NCBI RefSeq assembly: GCF_030412785.1
Contig: NZ_CP125297.1
Location: forward strand, 248,001 to 312,000
Length of the DNA: 64,000 nucleotides
Reading direction: 5' to 3'
Origin: Paraburkholderia sabiae
Lineage (GTDB): Bacteria; Pseudomonadota; Gammaproteobacteria; Burkholderiales; Burkholderiaceae
The translations under genes and the position numbers were made by a program. Below, in pieces: positions 17,934 through 26,507 of the stretch (the stretch's first letter is position 1; each line of letters opens with the position of its first letter). The notes beneath the pieces were generated by a model, which was not told the DNA's origin, ran no database searches, and saw nothing but the letters and a program-made list of their open reading frames with translations.

Positions 17934-19141
17934 GTCGACTCCTTCCAGGATTTCACAAACATGTCGTCCAGCCATCGCGCGTATTGCATCATAGGCTGCC
18001 GAACACGCTGTAGTGACTTGGCCGTCGAATGGGTGCTGACGACATCGAGAGCCGTGGAAAATGACAGCGCTCCCCCGCTCATCACCGAGCTCGATGGAAT
18101 CTCAAACGGATCAAGCCATCGCCCATAAGCACTTTGCGCCCACTGTCGGACCACCGGTGCAGACGACGTTTTCCCGTAGTCCACTTTCGACAACAGAATT
18201 GAAATGAATTCATAGACTTTGTCTTCCTCGTACGGAAGAAAGTCTTCCGCAACATCCGAAAACAGACGCCAAAAAGCCAAGGAGCTAATGAAGTCCAGAT
18301 TCTCCGGGATCATGGGCATCACAAGCGCATCGGCCGCCAGCAGCGCGTTCAGGTTCATGTACGACAATGACGGCGATGTATCGATCAGTATGTAGTCGTA
18401 CTGCGACCGGAGTGGCTCAAGCCCCTGTCGCAGTACTGACCAGAACCGGTATCCCTGAACGGTCTTCTGGCGGGCCGGCAGAAGGAACTCTGCGCCATAC
18501 AGGAACGTATGACCCGGGATGATGTCGAGGCCATCCCAGTAAGTCGATTGCACTTTCGCGCTCAGGCCACCCTCAATGTTGTGGTCATAGATGTACGGCA
18601 AAACAGTGTCTTCACCCGAAATCTCCTTCTCCGCGTATAGTCCGCAAAGCTCGGATGCAGATGCCTGCGGATCGAGGTCGATCAGAAGCACATTCCGTCC
18701 TAGCAGCGTCAGAGCCTGCGCGAGGCAGACAGTCGTTGTGGTCTTCGCAGACCCACCTTTCAACTGTGCCGTGGTGAGTACCTTGCCCTTGAAATTGCCG
18801 TCCTCGTTTCCAAGCCGCGTCTGGTATACGTCGGAAGCCATCTTTACCCAAGTGCGTACTTCGGGCAGGGTGAACGTCCTACTGCGACCGTTGCCGTTAA
18901 GCGTGCCTGTCGGCAGACTTGCATCGTCCCTAGTCACCAGATACTGGATCTGCTGACGCGTCAGACTGCACATCTCGGCAAGTTCACTGATCGTGTAGAT
19001 CGGCGCAACCTTGCGCGGCCGTGGTGCGAGAATCTGTTCCCGCAAGTTATCGGAGAACGGTTCGAGATTGTCTGCGAATTCCGCGACTTCCCGAAGCGTT
19101 ACCTTTCGGTCTTCCATTGGTAAGGTGCCTACGTTAGCCAT
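17930..19141 (-). CDS. parA: ParA partition ATPase with N-terminal DNA-binding domain (type Ia)
   Basis: ParA positions the plasmid with ParB and usually represses its own operon. Of 403 residues, about 45-80 form a MerR-like helix-turn-helix (YTISELAEMCSLTRQQIQYL), which marks a type Ia ParA. The deviant Walker A KGGSAKTTTTV is at about 128-138. Walker A-prime is LLIDLDPQASAS and Walker B is YILIDTSPSLSY. It is the first gene of the parAB operon, transcribed away from the iteron region and rep. The HTH suggests autoregulation at an operator just upstream. Confidence 0.95.
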   Translation of the reverse strand: MANVGTLPMEDRKVTLREVAEFADNLEPFSDNLREQILAPRPRKVAPIYTISELAEMCSLTRQQIQYLVTRDDASLPTGTLNGNGRSRTFTLPEVRTWVKMASDVYQTRLGNEDGNFKGKVLTTAQLKGGSAKTTTTVCLAQALTLLGRNVLLIDLDPQASASELCGLYAEKEISGEDTVLPYIYDHNIEGGLSAKVQSTYWDGLDIIPGHTFLYGAEFLLPARQKTVQGYRFWSVLRQGLEPLRSQYDYILIDTSPSLSYMNLNALLAADALVMPMIPENLDFISSLAFWRLFSDVAEDFLPYEEDKVYEFISILLSKVDYGKTSSAPVVRQWAQSAYGRWLDPFEIPSSSVMSGGALSFSTALDVVSTHSTAKSLQRVRQPMMQYARWLDDMFVKSWKEST

Positions 19142-19226
19142 TCCGCGCTTTCCCCTTGAATTGACGTCGAAGCGCAGAATACACGAATCCGCGTTAACAG
19201 GGTTATATTGAGTCAGTTTTTTGTTA

Positions 19227-19238
19227 CCAGCGCGCTGG
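19227..19238. promoter_or_regulatory. short palindrome upstream of parA
   Basis: CCAGCGCGCTGG, a perfect 12-bp palindrome flanked on both sides by GTTAC, about 90 nt upstream of parA. It is a candidate operator for ParA autoregulation; only its position and symmetry support this. Confidence 0.3.
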
Positions 19239-19370
19239 AGTTACCTGTAAGCCCCTGATTTTTACGGCCTTTTATTTGACGGCACGGGCGTTCCTGCTCA
19301 ACTGACGCTTGCAGGCCCATCGAGCGTAACAATCGCCCGCCGAACGCAGCGCTTTTCAGAAACGACATGC

Positions 19371-19743
19371 GCACAAAAAACACCCTGCGGGCGGTTTTTG
19401 TGCTGGCCGTATGCACACCAAATTTGGTTTGTATTTCAATGACTTAACTAGATTGGTTTCGTTTCGGCCACTGGTTTTCAAGCTTGGTATGTCTGGTTTT
19501 TGTAAACATAAAACCCACGAACTTACAAACAGGCGAAAGAAAATCTTTTAAAATCAATGACTGGATAGCCATTCTGGGGTGGTTTTTGTGCTTCACGGGG
19601 TGGTTTTTGTGCCCACGCGGCCGTAAGTTGGGCGATGTCGTGCGGTTTTTGTGAAAATTAGGGCGCAAATTGTGACGGCTACAACGGAGTGGGGGCGGTT
19701 TTTGTGCGCGCTTTGCTGCACTGGCTCGGGGTGGTTTTTGTGT
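19371..19743. repeat. oriV: iteron array, probable replication origin (oriV)
   Basis: Repeated element with consensus GGGG(T/C)GGTTTTTGTGC. Copies lie at about 19391, 19493, 19576, 19597, 19641, 19692 and 19728, with an inverted copy at 19371-19384. The copies at 19576 and 19597 are identical over 16 nt and 21 nt apart, two helical turns. An AT-rich stretch at 19500-19560 could be the melting region. The array lies directly upstream of rep, as in iteron-controlled plasmids whose Rep binds the iterons. I did not see a clear DnaA box. Confidence 0.85.
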
Positions 19744-19770
19744 TGACAGGCGATTCCCTGCTGATAGAGT
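19743..19770 (+). promoter_or_regulatory. rep promoter
   Basis: TTGACA (19743-19748), then 16 nt, then TAGAGT (19765-19770). It begins at the end of the last iteron and lies 27 nt before the rep ATG. Rep binding to the last iteron would cover the -35 box, which would give autoregulation. The -10 box is weak. Confidence 0.5.
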
Positions 19771-19796
19771 GCGTGGGATTGCGCTGAACCTGTCGA

Positions 19797-21203
19797 ATGG
19801 AAAATCAAACCCCTCCCGCTACCCCGCATCAGCTCGCGTTGGACATCTATGAAGACATGTCCGCTGTGGGCATGCCCATTCACGAGGCGAGCAGGGACAT
19901 TGGCTTCCTGCGCAACAATATTTTCACGCGCGTTGGCGGACTGGGGATTGCCGCTCGCCGAGTGCTGGACGCGGCCTATTTCATTGTCGCCACGAAGTCG
20001 CCTGATGACCTCGTCGACGACAAGGTGTACACGTTCACGGCCGACATCAACTACTTCAAGTGGTTGATGCGATACGACAGCCGGAATCACAGTCATCTCA
20101 TCGCGCAGATGAGAGCCGCGGCGAAGGCTCGCGTGGAAATCATGACAGCGCCGTCAATCGAGGAACTGACTGAGAAAGACTCGTGGGGGACGATCAGCCT
20201 GCTGGGTGATTGCTATATCGAACGCAACGTCGTCTGCATCCTGCTGTCCGGCAGGGTAATTAAGTATCTTATCAGCCCGTATAAGGCGCACTGGCTCAGC
20301 CTGCGTGCCTCTACCGCCTTCTCCCTATCGCTGGCCCGTGCCATCTACGACCGGCTCATTCCGTGTGAAGGTCATGGTGTGACGGAATGGTTTGCATATG
20401 AAGAAGTCTTAGAATGGCCAGGGAAGGTTGGCGAGTCACGTAAGGAAGTCAAGGAATTCAAGAAGCGGTTTCTCGAGCCGGCAATGCTTCAGCTCAATGA
20501 AGTTTCCGACTTCGAAGTGAACTGGGAGCCGAACGCGGAGCGCATTCCGCCGGAGAAACTCAAGATCCGGTTCCGTTTCACGAAGAAGCGAGGCGCAGAC
20601 GCAGCACGGGCTGGTATCCAGGACGACATGTACCTCCTACTGCACAACGAGTTTGCGTTTGACACGCCCGATTTTGAGATGCTCGCTAAGAATCGCCACA
20701 TTTGGACTGATGCGCGCCTTGAGCAAGCAATCGAATACACCCGGCACAAGTTGAACCAAGGCAAGGTGACGAAAAGCCCGAAGGGTTATCTTTTCAGGGC
20801 GCTCGACGGCAACTTCCGCTTGGGCGATGCTGACCGGAGAATGGCGTGCATTCAGGTGAGGCAGCTGGAGGCTGCGCAGAAGGAAACACGCAGCCGTACC
20901 GCTGCAGAAGCAATGGTGCAGGCAAGCATTCAGGCCGAGGCCGAAAAGGCAACTTCCAAACTGAATTCTGAAATCAGGGCCGGCCGGGAATTCTTTGAGT
21001 CTGCTGACTACGACCTCCAGAAAGACCTATTCCATTCTTTCGTCAACCAACGACTGCAGCAGCGACTTATCGAAAGGCAGGGCGTATCACGGGATTTGCT
21101 TGGCCCCGACAACATACTTTCGGTGAATCGGGTCGTCGCAGACGCATTCGGCTCGCACGTGCACGCGAAGATGAAAAAAGTCCTGCTTCGAGGCTCGTCC
21201 TGA
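19797..21203 (+). CDS. repA: replication initiation protein (iteron-binding Rep)
   Basis: A 468-residue initiator of the Rep_3/RepB-like winged-helix class found on Burkholderiales megaplasmids. The first part (about 30-260) fits two winged-helix domains, with TADINYFKWLMRYDSRNHSH and LSGRVIKYLISPYKAHWLSL. The middle has LKIRFRFTKKRG. The C-terminal third is a long charged helix (RQLEAAQKETRSRTAAEA) that may help dimerisation. It lies 54 nt after the last iteron and is divergent from parAB, the usual arrangement. No good Shine-Dalgarno precedes the ATG, fitting low expression. The class is recognised by pattern and context. Confidence 0.85.
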   Translation: MENQTPPATPHQLALDIYEDMSAVGMPIHEASRDIGFLRNNIFTRVGGLGIAARRVLDAAYFIVATKSPDDLVDDKVYTFTADINYFKWLMRYDSRNHSHLIAQMRAAAKARVEIMTAPSIEELTEKDSWGTISLLGDCYIERNVVCILLSGRVIKYLISPYKAHWLSLRASTAFSLSLARAIYDRLIPCEGHGVTEWFAYEEVLEWPGKVGESRKEVKEFKKRFLEPAMLQLNEVSDFEVNWEPNAERIPPEKLKIRFRFTKKRGADAARAGIQDDMYLLLHNEFAFDTPDFEMLAKNRHIWTDARLEQAIEYTRHKLNQGKVTKSPKGYLFRALDGNFRLGDADRRMACIQVRQLEAAQKETRSRTAAEAMVQASIQAEAEKATSKLNSEIRAGREFFESADYDLQKDLFHSFVNQRLQQRLIERQGVSRDLLGPDNILSVNRVVADAFGSHVHAKMKKVLLRGSS

Positions 21204-21347
21204 CTTCGAACGTAACGTGAGGGCCCGTTGCCAGAACAGTCGCCTATTCGGGCGGGCATTCGCTTCAATGTCGCAGACGGTGAATCGATCCAAGGTAAGG
21301 GTCCGGTGAAGTCAGGTTGAGGTTCGCGGCCTGCGCATAGGAGCATC

Positions 21348-21776
21348 GTGTCCATCATAAAGCGTGATGGAGACGTGTACACGATGGCGGACGACGATCG
21401 GATTGATGATGGAGTGGTGCCGGTAATAGAGCGTCGCAAACACAGCCGGGAATTCAAGGAGATGGTGGTGCGCGCGGCGATGCAACCGCACGTGTCGATT
21501 GCGGCGGTGGCAATGCATTACCGCCTGAACGCAAACCTGCTGCGCCGATGGGTGGTGGGCGCGCGACAGCATGTGGGTGCCCATCCGGCGCCGGACGAAG
21601 CGCAGCCGCCACCGACGACGGCATTCGTGCCACTACAACTGCAAGCACCAGTGGCTGCAACTGACCGTGGCGAGATCAGCATCGAGGTCCGCCGCGGAGC
21701 TGCCACGATTACGCTTTACTGGCCGGTGTCGGCGGCCGATGATTGCGCGGCCTGGCTACAGGGGTGGTTGCGATGA
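21348..21776 (+). CDS. tnpA: IS66 accessory protein TnpA
   Basis: A 142-residue helix-turn-helix protein of the IS66 OrfA type, with HSREFKEMVVRAAMQPHVSIA and NANLLRRWV (HTH) in the first 70 residues. The C-terminal part matches the IS66 insertion protein TnpA. A GTG start is used with AGGAG 4 nt upstream; an ATG eight codons later is possible. Its stop overlaps tnpB (ATGA). Confidence 0.88.
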   Translation: MSIIKRDGDVYTMADDDRIDDGVVPVIERRKHSREFKEMVVRAAMQPHVSIAAVAMHYRLNANLLRRWVVGARQHVGAHPAPDEAQPPPTTAFVPLQLQAPVAATDRGEISIEVRRGAATITLYWPVSAADDCAAWLQGWLR

Positions 21777-22108
21777 TCCGCATCGACGCGATCTGGCTGG
21801 CAACTGAGCCCGTGGACATGCGTGCGGGCGCCGATACGCTGCTCGCACGCGTGGTCAAGGTATTCGGCGCGGCGCGCCCGCACCATGCTTACCTGTTTGC
21901 CAAGCGGCATTCGACGCGAATGAAGGTACTGGTCTACGACGGCCTGGGGATCTGGCTGGCCACGCGGCGCCTGAATCGCGGGCGGTTTATATGGAGCAAC
22001 GGCGAGCAGGCCGTTGCACTGCCGCTGAACCAGGAACAGTTACGGGCACTGGTCACGGGACTGCCGTGGCGCACGCTGGCCAGCGATCACGCCATTACCG
22101 TGGTGTGA
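21773..22108 (+). CDS. tnpB: IS66 accessory protein TnpB
   Basis: A 111-residue protein with the IS66 OrfB (IstB-unrelated) signature: VDMRAGADTLLARV, YLFAKRHSTRMKVLVYDG and the final basic/aromatic region. It starts inside the tnpA stop. It is required together with TnpA and TnpC for IS66 transposition in studied members. Confidence 0.92.
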   Translation: MIRIDAIWLATEPVDMRAGADTLLARVVKVFGAARPHHAYLFAKRHSTRMKVLVYDGLGIWLATRRLNRGRFIWSNGEQAVALPLNQEQLRALVTGLPWRTLASDHAITVV

Positions 22109-22171
22109 AGGCGACGCGCACGTAAACAGTTTCGCTTCCTGATGCGTGGTGTGTCTGGCAGACTCGATGTC

Positions 22172-23737
22172 ATGGACCTGCCCGTCGATCTCACCACGCT
22201 CAGCCCTGACCAGCTTCGCGCACTGGCCGCACAGCTGGCCGTCCAGCTTGCAGACAGGGAGCGCGAAGTCGGTGAGAAGGAACGGGAGCTGCAATATCGG
22301 CAAACCCGTATCGACCAGCTCACGCATGAACTCTCGGTCATCAAACGGCAACAGTTCGGCAAGCGCAGCGAGCAGCTCAATACGGAACAGATGAGCCTGC
22401 TCGACGAAGCGGTCGATACGGATCTGGCCGCGATCGAGGCCGAGCTCGAGCAGCTTCAGCCAGATACGCCCGAACGCAAATCACGACAGCAACGTGCGCG
22501 ACGCGCACCATTGCCGGCGCATCTGCCGCGCACCGACATTCATCACGACCCGGATACCACGACATGTCACTGCGGCTGCGAGCTCGAGCGCATTGGCGAA
22601 GACATCAGCGAGAAGCTTGACTACACGCCAGGCGTGTTCACAGTCGAGCGACATATCCGCGGCAAGTGGGTGTGCCGTCAATGCGAGACGCTGACACAGG
22701 AACCCGTGCCCGCGCACATCATCGACAAGGGCATCCCGACGGCCGCGCTGTTGGCCTGGGTGCTGGTATCGAAGTTCGCCGATCATCTGCCGCTGTACCG
22801 GCTTGAACGCATCTGCGCCCGCGCAGGGCTGGCGATCCCTCAGTCGACACTGGGCGACTGGGTGGGCGTGTGCGGCGTGCGACTGCAGCCGCTGGTCGAT
22901 GCACTGCGCGAACAGATCCTGCGTCAGGGTGTACTGCATGCGGATGAAACGCCTGTGCAGATGCTCAGTCCGGGCAAAGGCAAGACACATCGTGCGTATC
23001 TGTGGGCGTATACCACGACGCAATACGCGTCGCTCAAGGCGGTCGTGTATGACTTCGCCGACAGCCGCGCTGGAGAGCATGCGCGCGCCTTCCTGGGTGA
23101 CTGGCAGGGCAAGCTGGTGTGCGACGACTATAGCGGCTACAAGAACAGCTTTACCCGGGGCATCACGGAGATCGGCTGTGCCGCGCATGCGCGACGCAAG
23201 TTCTTCGAGCTGCATGCAAACCATCAGAGCGAGATCGCCGGGCAGGCATTGAAGTACTTCGGCACGCTATACGAAATCGAACGGGAAGCTGCGGTGCTTG
23301 ATCCCGATGCACGGCGTGCGCTGCGCCAGAGCCGTTCGAGACCGGTGATGGATGCGTTGCATGCGTGGCTGAGCGCGCAGCGGTGCCTGGTTCCAGAGGC
23401 CTCAGGAATTGCGAAAGCACTGGACTACAACCTCAATCGCTGGGTGGCGCTAACGCGCTATCTCGACGATGGGCACGTGCCCATTGATAACAACTGGGTT
23501 GAGAACCAGATCCGTCCTTGGGCGACCGGGAGGAAAAACTGGTTGTTCGCGGGCTCGCTTCCCGCCGGCGAACGTGCCGCTGCCATCATGAGCCTGATCC
23601 GCTCGGCACAGTTGAACGGGCACGATCCGCTCACCTATCTGAAGGACGTGCTCACGCACCTGCCAACACATCGCGCTTCTGACATCGAACAGTTGCTTCC
23701 TCACTGCTGGGCTCCCGCCTTGCCCGATCACAGCTAG
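22172..23737 (+). CDS. tnpC: IS66 transposase TnpC (DDE)
   Basis: DDE transposase of about 521 residues. The order is an N-terminal helical leucine-zipper-like region, the IS66 zinc-finger-type domain (CHCGCELERIGED, then CRQCETLTQEP) and the catalytic core. Catalytic carboxylates are visible in LHADETPVQM (D), VCDDYSGYKN (D) and DNNWVENQIRPW (E). An in-frame ATG at 22142 is also possible. The reading frame is intact, so the element could be active. Confidence 0.94.
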   Translation: MDLPVDLTTLSPDQLRALAAQLAVQLADREREVGEKERELQYRQTRIDQLTHELSVIKRQQFGKRSEQLNTEQMSLLDEAVDTDLAAIEAELEQLQPDTPERKSRQQRARRAPLPAHLPRTDIHHDPDTTTCHCGCELERIGEDISEKLDYTPGVFTVERHIRGKWVCRQCETLTQEPVPAHIIDKGIPTAALLAWVLVSKFADHLPLYRLERICARAGLAIPQSTLGDWVGVCGVRLQPLVDALREQILRQGVLHADETPVQMLSPGKGKTHRAYLWAYTTTQYASLKAVVYDFADSRAGEHARAFLGDWQGKLVCDDYSGYKNSFTRGITEIGCAAHARRKFFELHANHQSEIAGQALKYFGTLYEIEREAAVLDPDARRALRQSRSRPVMDALHAWLSAQRCLVPEASGIAKALDYNLNRWVALTRYLDDGHVPIDNNWVENQIRPWATGRKNWLFAGSLPAGERAAAIMSLIRSAQLNGHDPLTYLKDVLTHLPTHRASDIEQLLPHCWAPALPDHS

Positions 23738-23807
23738 CCAGCTCGCTCCCGTGCCTTCACCGGGCGCTTACGATCCAAGCGATAACGAGGCCTCTCTACC
23801 GGTCTGC

Positions 23808-24014
23808 CTAGTAAAAATGCCGCGGCCGTCGGCTCAATGCCGCGCCCAAAAAGAAGAGCCCGCCTCGGATCGAATGACGCTGCAGGAGGTCACGTGCGAC
23901 TGGGTGGCCGATGCAGCAGTGCCCAGTCCGTTCAACGCCGCTGAACACAGCGTTGACGCTGCCCGCGGCGGCGTCGCGCGCCTTGCGGGACATGTGAGCC
24001 AAATTGTCACTCAT
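23808..24014 (-). CDS. possible 68-residue protein downstream of the HTH-like gene
   Basis: The frame MSDNLAHMSRKARDAAAGSV continues to a hydrophobic, basic end (GGLFFLGAALSRRPRHFY). It would follow the 24085-24408 gene on the same strand, and the IS66 copy inserted 36 nt past its stop. GGAGAG lies about 14 nt upstream of the ATG, farther than ideal. No family is known; coding potential is uncertain. Confidence 0.3.
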   Translation of the reverse strand: MSDNLAHMSRKARDAAAGSVNAVFSGVERTGHCCIGHPVARDLLQRHSIRGGLFFLGAALSRRPRHFY

Positions 24015-24084
24015 CTTGTCTATTTTTCTCTCCAGACCACTACCAATCGGGGATTGCCCGCCATTTCCGCGAAATACAGGAAGT

Positions 24085-24408
24085 CTATTCTTTAAGATCG
24101 CTGTCCGATCCGGATTGATCGTCTTGCGGGCTCGCCGCCAAAGTCTTACCCCGCCAGATTCTGCCAAAACCAGCCATTTCGCAGAGAATGGCCCACGCCG
24201 GATAGTTGATCGGTGCATCGTCGGAGATCCAGCGGCGGATCTGCCGCCCACCGTGTTCGCTCAGCCCAAGCACACGCGCAACCGCGCGGCCGGACAAACC
24301 AATACGTCGCACGACTTCCTGCACTTCGGCGCCGCGCGGCCGCTCCCAACCCTCGTCAGCTGGTACCAGACATTCGGGCCGAATTTCTACATGTACGTCA
24401 ACGGTCAT
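24085..24408 (-). CDS. small helix-turn-helix-like regulator
   Basis: A 107-residue protein. After a short beta-like start (MTVDVHVEIRPECLVPADE) it carries a likely XRE-type helix-turn-helix: EVQEVVRRIGLSGRAVARVL, with GLSEHGGRQIRRWISDD and then PAWAILCEMAGFGRIW. ATG 24408 has GAAGGTG about 8 nt upstream; nine codons farther upstream there is an alternative start. It is probably a plasmid-borne DNA-binding protein, targets unknown. Confidence 0.6.
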   Translation of the reverse strand: MTVDVHVEIRPECLVPADEGWERPRGAEVQEVVRRIGLSGRAVARVLGLSEHGGRQIRRWISDDAPINYPAWAILCEMAGFGRIWRGKTLAASPQDDQSGSDSDLKE

Positions 24409-25264
24409 TGTTATCACCTTCTGTTTGTTCAACACTGCAGACAGACAGCGCTCTATCCATGTTTCCGGGCGACTTCCGGGGCTTCGCGTCTCACCGCGCG
24501 CCTCGCAAGCACCTGCAAGCGTGGCAGTGGCGTCGCCGCGTCAACGGCACGCAGGCACACCAGGTTAGATCACCAAGCAAATCACGCCGCGGCGCGGTCA
24601 ACATTTTTTCTATTGCAAGCCGCTTTCCGCCTTCGATACTCTCCTGTCCTTGGCGCCGAGCGGTACTCCGGTTCATGTGCGCATGGTCGGATGAATGTAC
24701 AGACGACGGAACGAGTGAGTCCGCCGACGCTGCCTGTTATCCAGCCCCGGCGGCTTCGCCGCGGGGGACACACGCGCCCTCCGGACGCTTGACGACCCCG
24801 ACCGTTGGTTTGCCTGTGCCCGAGCCGGATCGTCACGCCTCGATCCGGCCGCGCGCCGCGCGCGACGCACCCGCGATTATCCGACTTCCGGCTTGCAGAA
24901 GGGTCGGTCAGAGCGCGACGCGATTGCCAACATCTCAAGATGCCGAGGCGGCCCGCGAGGGCTGCGTGGCCTTACGGCGGTAGGTCCCGCCGGTGCAACG
25001 CCCCCGAATCGCGTCCAACAGTTCATCGTTAAGCTTCGACGCTTCGATGGAATTGGCGCGCCTGAAGAGCATGAGCTCCTATACGTCAGCCAGTGGGCGG
25101 GCCTTTGCGCAGAGCGCGCCATCCTCGCTGCGTGCCCACCGGGCGCAACAATAATTGATCGCCTGTTCGATTTTGACGATGGTTGAAAGCGGTTTTGCTC
25201 ATGGAAGTTCCCAGAGGCCCGCGCAACCCACGCGCGGGCCTGTATATCGGTCGATCAGACAACG
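24409..25264. other. gene-free stretch
   Basis: About 0.85 kb in which the open frames are arginine- and proline-rich translations without ribosome sites or known motifs. One frame ending at 25186 (VSQWAGLCAERAILAACPPG) looks slightly protein-like but has no good start. The right end holds the hairpin at 25215. I see nothing else. Confidence 0.5.
25215..25241. terminator. GC-rich hairpin after the 25265-25573 gene
   Basis: Perfect 10-bp arms AGGCCCGCGC and GCGCGGGCCT with a 7-nt loop, 24 nt beyond the stop. There is no U-run. Similar hairpins follow the next two genes upstream, so this is a repeated design in this block. Confidence 0.5.
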
Positions 25265-25573
25265 TTACTGCAAATGACCTCGATGCTCGATATCTATTGC
25301 AACGGGTGCGGAAGACGGCACGCGATCGAAGTCAGCCAGGGCGCGGCGGGCGATAGCGCGCAACTCCTCGCGATGCATATCGATTGCGTTGCCGTCGCGG
25401 TCCAGCATGTCGGCGATGCGCTTCAGCGCTTCGGCTGAGCGCGCCGCCGCGTCTGCCGACAGGGCCATGCGATACAGTTCGCCGCGAACCTGGCTTCTAT
25501 CGCCGTACTGCCAGATGGCCAGAAGCGGGAGCAACGTCGCCAGCCATGTGGGGCGCGTCTTGAGTGTGTCCAT
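25265..25573 (-). CDS. small plasmid backbone protein, unknown function
   Basis: A 102-residue protein. A short hydrophobic N-terminal stretch (WLATLLPLLAIWQY, about 9-22) is followed by a helical charged body (SADAAARSAEALKRIADMLD) and a C-terminal DFDRVPSSAPVAIDIEHRG. GGGGAA precedes the ATG at a good distance. It is the third gene of a minus-strand series with DUF932 and ArdB genes. I do not recognise the family; it may be a membrane-associated helical protein. Confidence 0.65.
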   Translation of the reverse strand: MDTLKTRPTWLATLLPLLAIWQYGDRSQVRGELYRMALSADAAARSAEALKRIADMLDRDGNAIDMHREELRAIARRALADFDRVPSSAPVAIDIEHRGHLQ

Positions 25574-25598
25574 GTGAGTTCCCCAAGTATCACGATGT

Positions 25599-25620
25599 GC
25601 CCTGACCCGAAGATCAGGGC
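25599..25620. terminator. hairpin between the DUF932 gene and the next gene
   Basis: Arms GCCCTGA and TCAGGGC with an 8-nt loop, 8 nt past the DUF932 stop. No U-run. It may be an attenuator or an mRNA-stability element. Confidence 0.45.
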
Positions 25621-25627
25621 GAGCCGG

Positions 25628-26455
25628 TTAGCCGCGCAGGCGGCGTAGTTCGTCAGCGAGGACCCATAGGGCACGGTTGAGGCGGATATTCTGGTCGATA
25701 CCCGTCACGGCGCGGGTGGTGGTTGCCCTGCCGCTTGCATTGCGACCGTGCAGTCCGCCACGGGTTATGCTTTCCTGAACGCGGTTGAAGGTCCTCCAGA
25801 GATCGGATCCACGGTCTTCGAAACGGCGGGGCGACAGAAGCTGCTGTTCCGTGACTGGAGCGGGCCGATCGTCGTCATAACGCAATGCGAGCGCCGCGCG
25901 AGCGAAGGCGGTTTGTTCGCCTTCATCGAGCACGGTTGCCGCCATGGCTTCACGCTGTTGTGTCTGGACGTCAAAGCTGTCCAGCACCTTGAAGGCACCG
26001 TCAATCACTTCGCCAATAACATCGCCCTTATGCGGCACACGAATATCGCTAACGTTGTCCCCACAGACAATCCCGTTCTGACAGACGAAGCGGAACATAC
26101 CCCCGAGCATCTGATAGCTCGAACTGCCATCGTGGCTATTTGAAAGAATGATCTCGTTCGCCTCAGGTCCACAGATCTGCTCAGCATGTCTGAGGCGAAG
26201 CAGGTGTTTCGTGAAAGCGCGCCTTCCATCGTCACGCACACGTGTCTGACATACCATGAAGGGCTGGAAACCTTCCTTGCGCAGGGCGTCAAGCACCTCG
26301 ACGGTCGGAATATAGCTGTAACGCGACGATCGGCTTTCGTGTGGGGCGTTAGCAAGAATGGAAGGCGCAACGCGCGCGATTTCATCATTCGTCAGAGGAC
26401 GGTCAGAGCGCAGGGCGACGGCGTTACGGCTGAAGCGGCTGGCAAGCGTGTTCAT
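25628..26455 (-). CDS. DUF932 family protein
   Basis: A 275-residue member of the DUF932 (phage/plasmid-like protein) family. It shows YSYIPTVEVLDALRKEGFQP, FTKHLLRLRHAEQICGPEAN and NSHDGSSSYQMLGGMFRFVC, then VCQNGIVCGDNVSDIRVPHK, all family hallmarks. The C-terminal 100 residues are variable. CGAGGAA precedes the ATG. DUF932 genes are very common on plasmids and ICEs beside antirestriction genes, as here; the molecular role is not established. Confidence 0.88.
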   Translation of the reverse strand: MNTLASRFSRNAVALRSDRPLTNDEIARVAPSILANAPHESRSSRYSYIPTVEVLDALRKEGFQPFMVCQTRVRDDGRRAFTKHLLRLRHAEQICGPEANEIILSNSHDGSSSYQMLGGMFRFVCQNGIVCGDNVSDIRVPHKGDVIGEVIDGAFKVLDSFDVQTQQREAMAATVLDEGEQTAFARAALALRYDDDRPAPVTEQQLLSPRRFEDRGSDLWRTFNRVQESITRGGLHGRNASGRATTTRAVTGIDQNIRLNRALWVLADELRRLRG

Positions 26456-26480
26456 GCTGTTCCTCGTATTAAGGAGTCAC

Positions 26481-26500
26481 CCCGGCCCGCAGGCCGGGGC
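26481..26500. terminator. hairpin between ardB and the DUF932 gene
   Basis: Arms CCCCGGCC and GGCCGGGG with a 4-nt loop, 7 nt past the ArdB-like stop. Third of the three gene-separating hairpins in this block. Confidence 0.5.
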
Positions 26501-26507
26501 CGGTTGA

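Larger units (their letters stand above)
21295..23771 (+). mobile_element. IS66-family insertion sequence, complete
   Basis: A 2477-bp element bounded by imperfect inverted repeats of about 22 bp: GTAAGGGTCCGGTGAAGTCA on the left, and GTAAGCGCCCGGTGAAGGCA as the reverse complement on the right. An exact 8-bp target duplication GATCCAAG lies at 21287-21294 and 23772-23779. The element carries tnpA, tnpB and tnpC in order, all open. The intact ends, exact duplication and open genes suggest a recent insertion. It sits just after rep and seems not to interrupt a gene. Confidence 0.95.

Noticed and set aside
24213..24983. 256-residue plus-strand ORF
   Set aside because: Low-complexity R/A/P-rich translation, no ribosome site, partly opposite the HTH-like gene.
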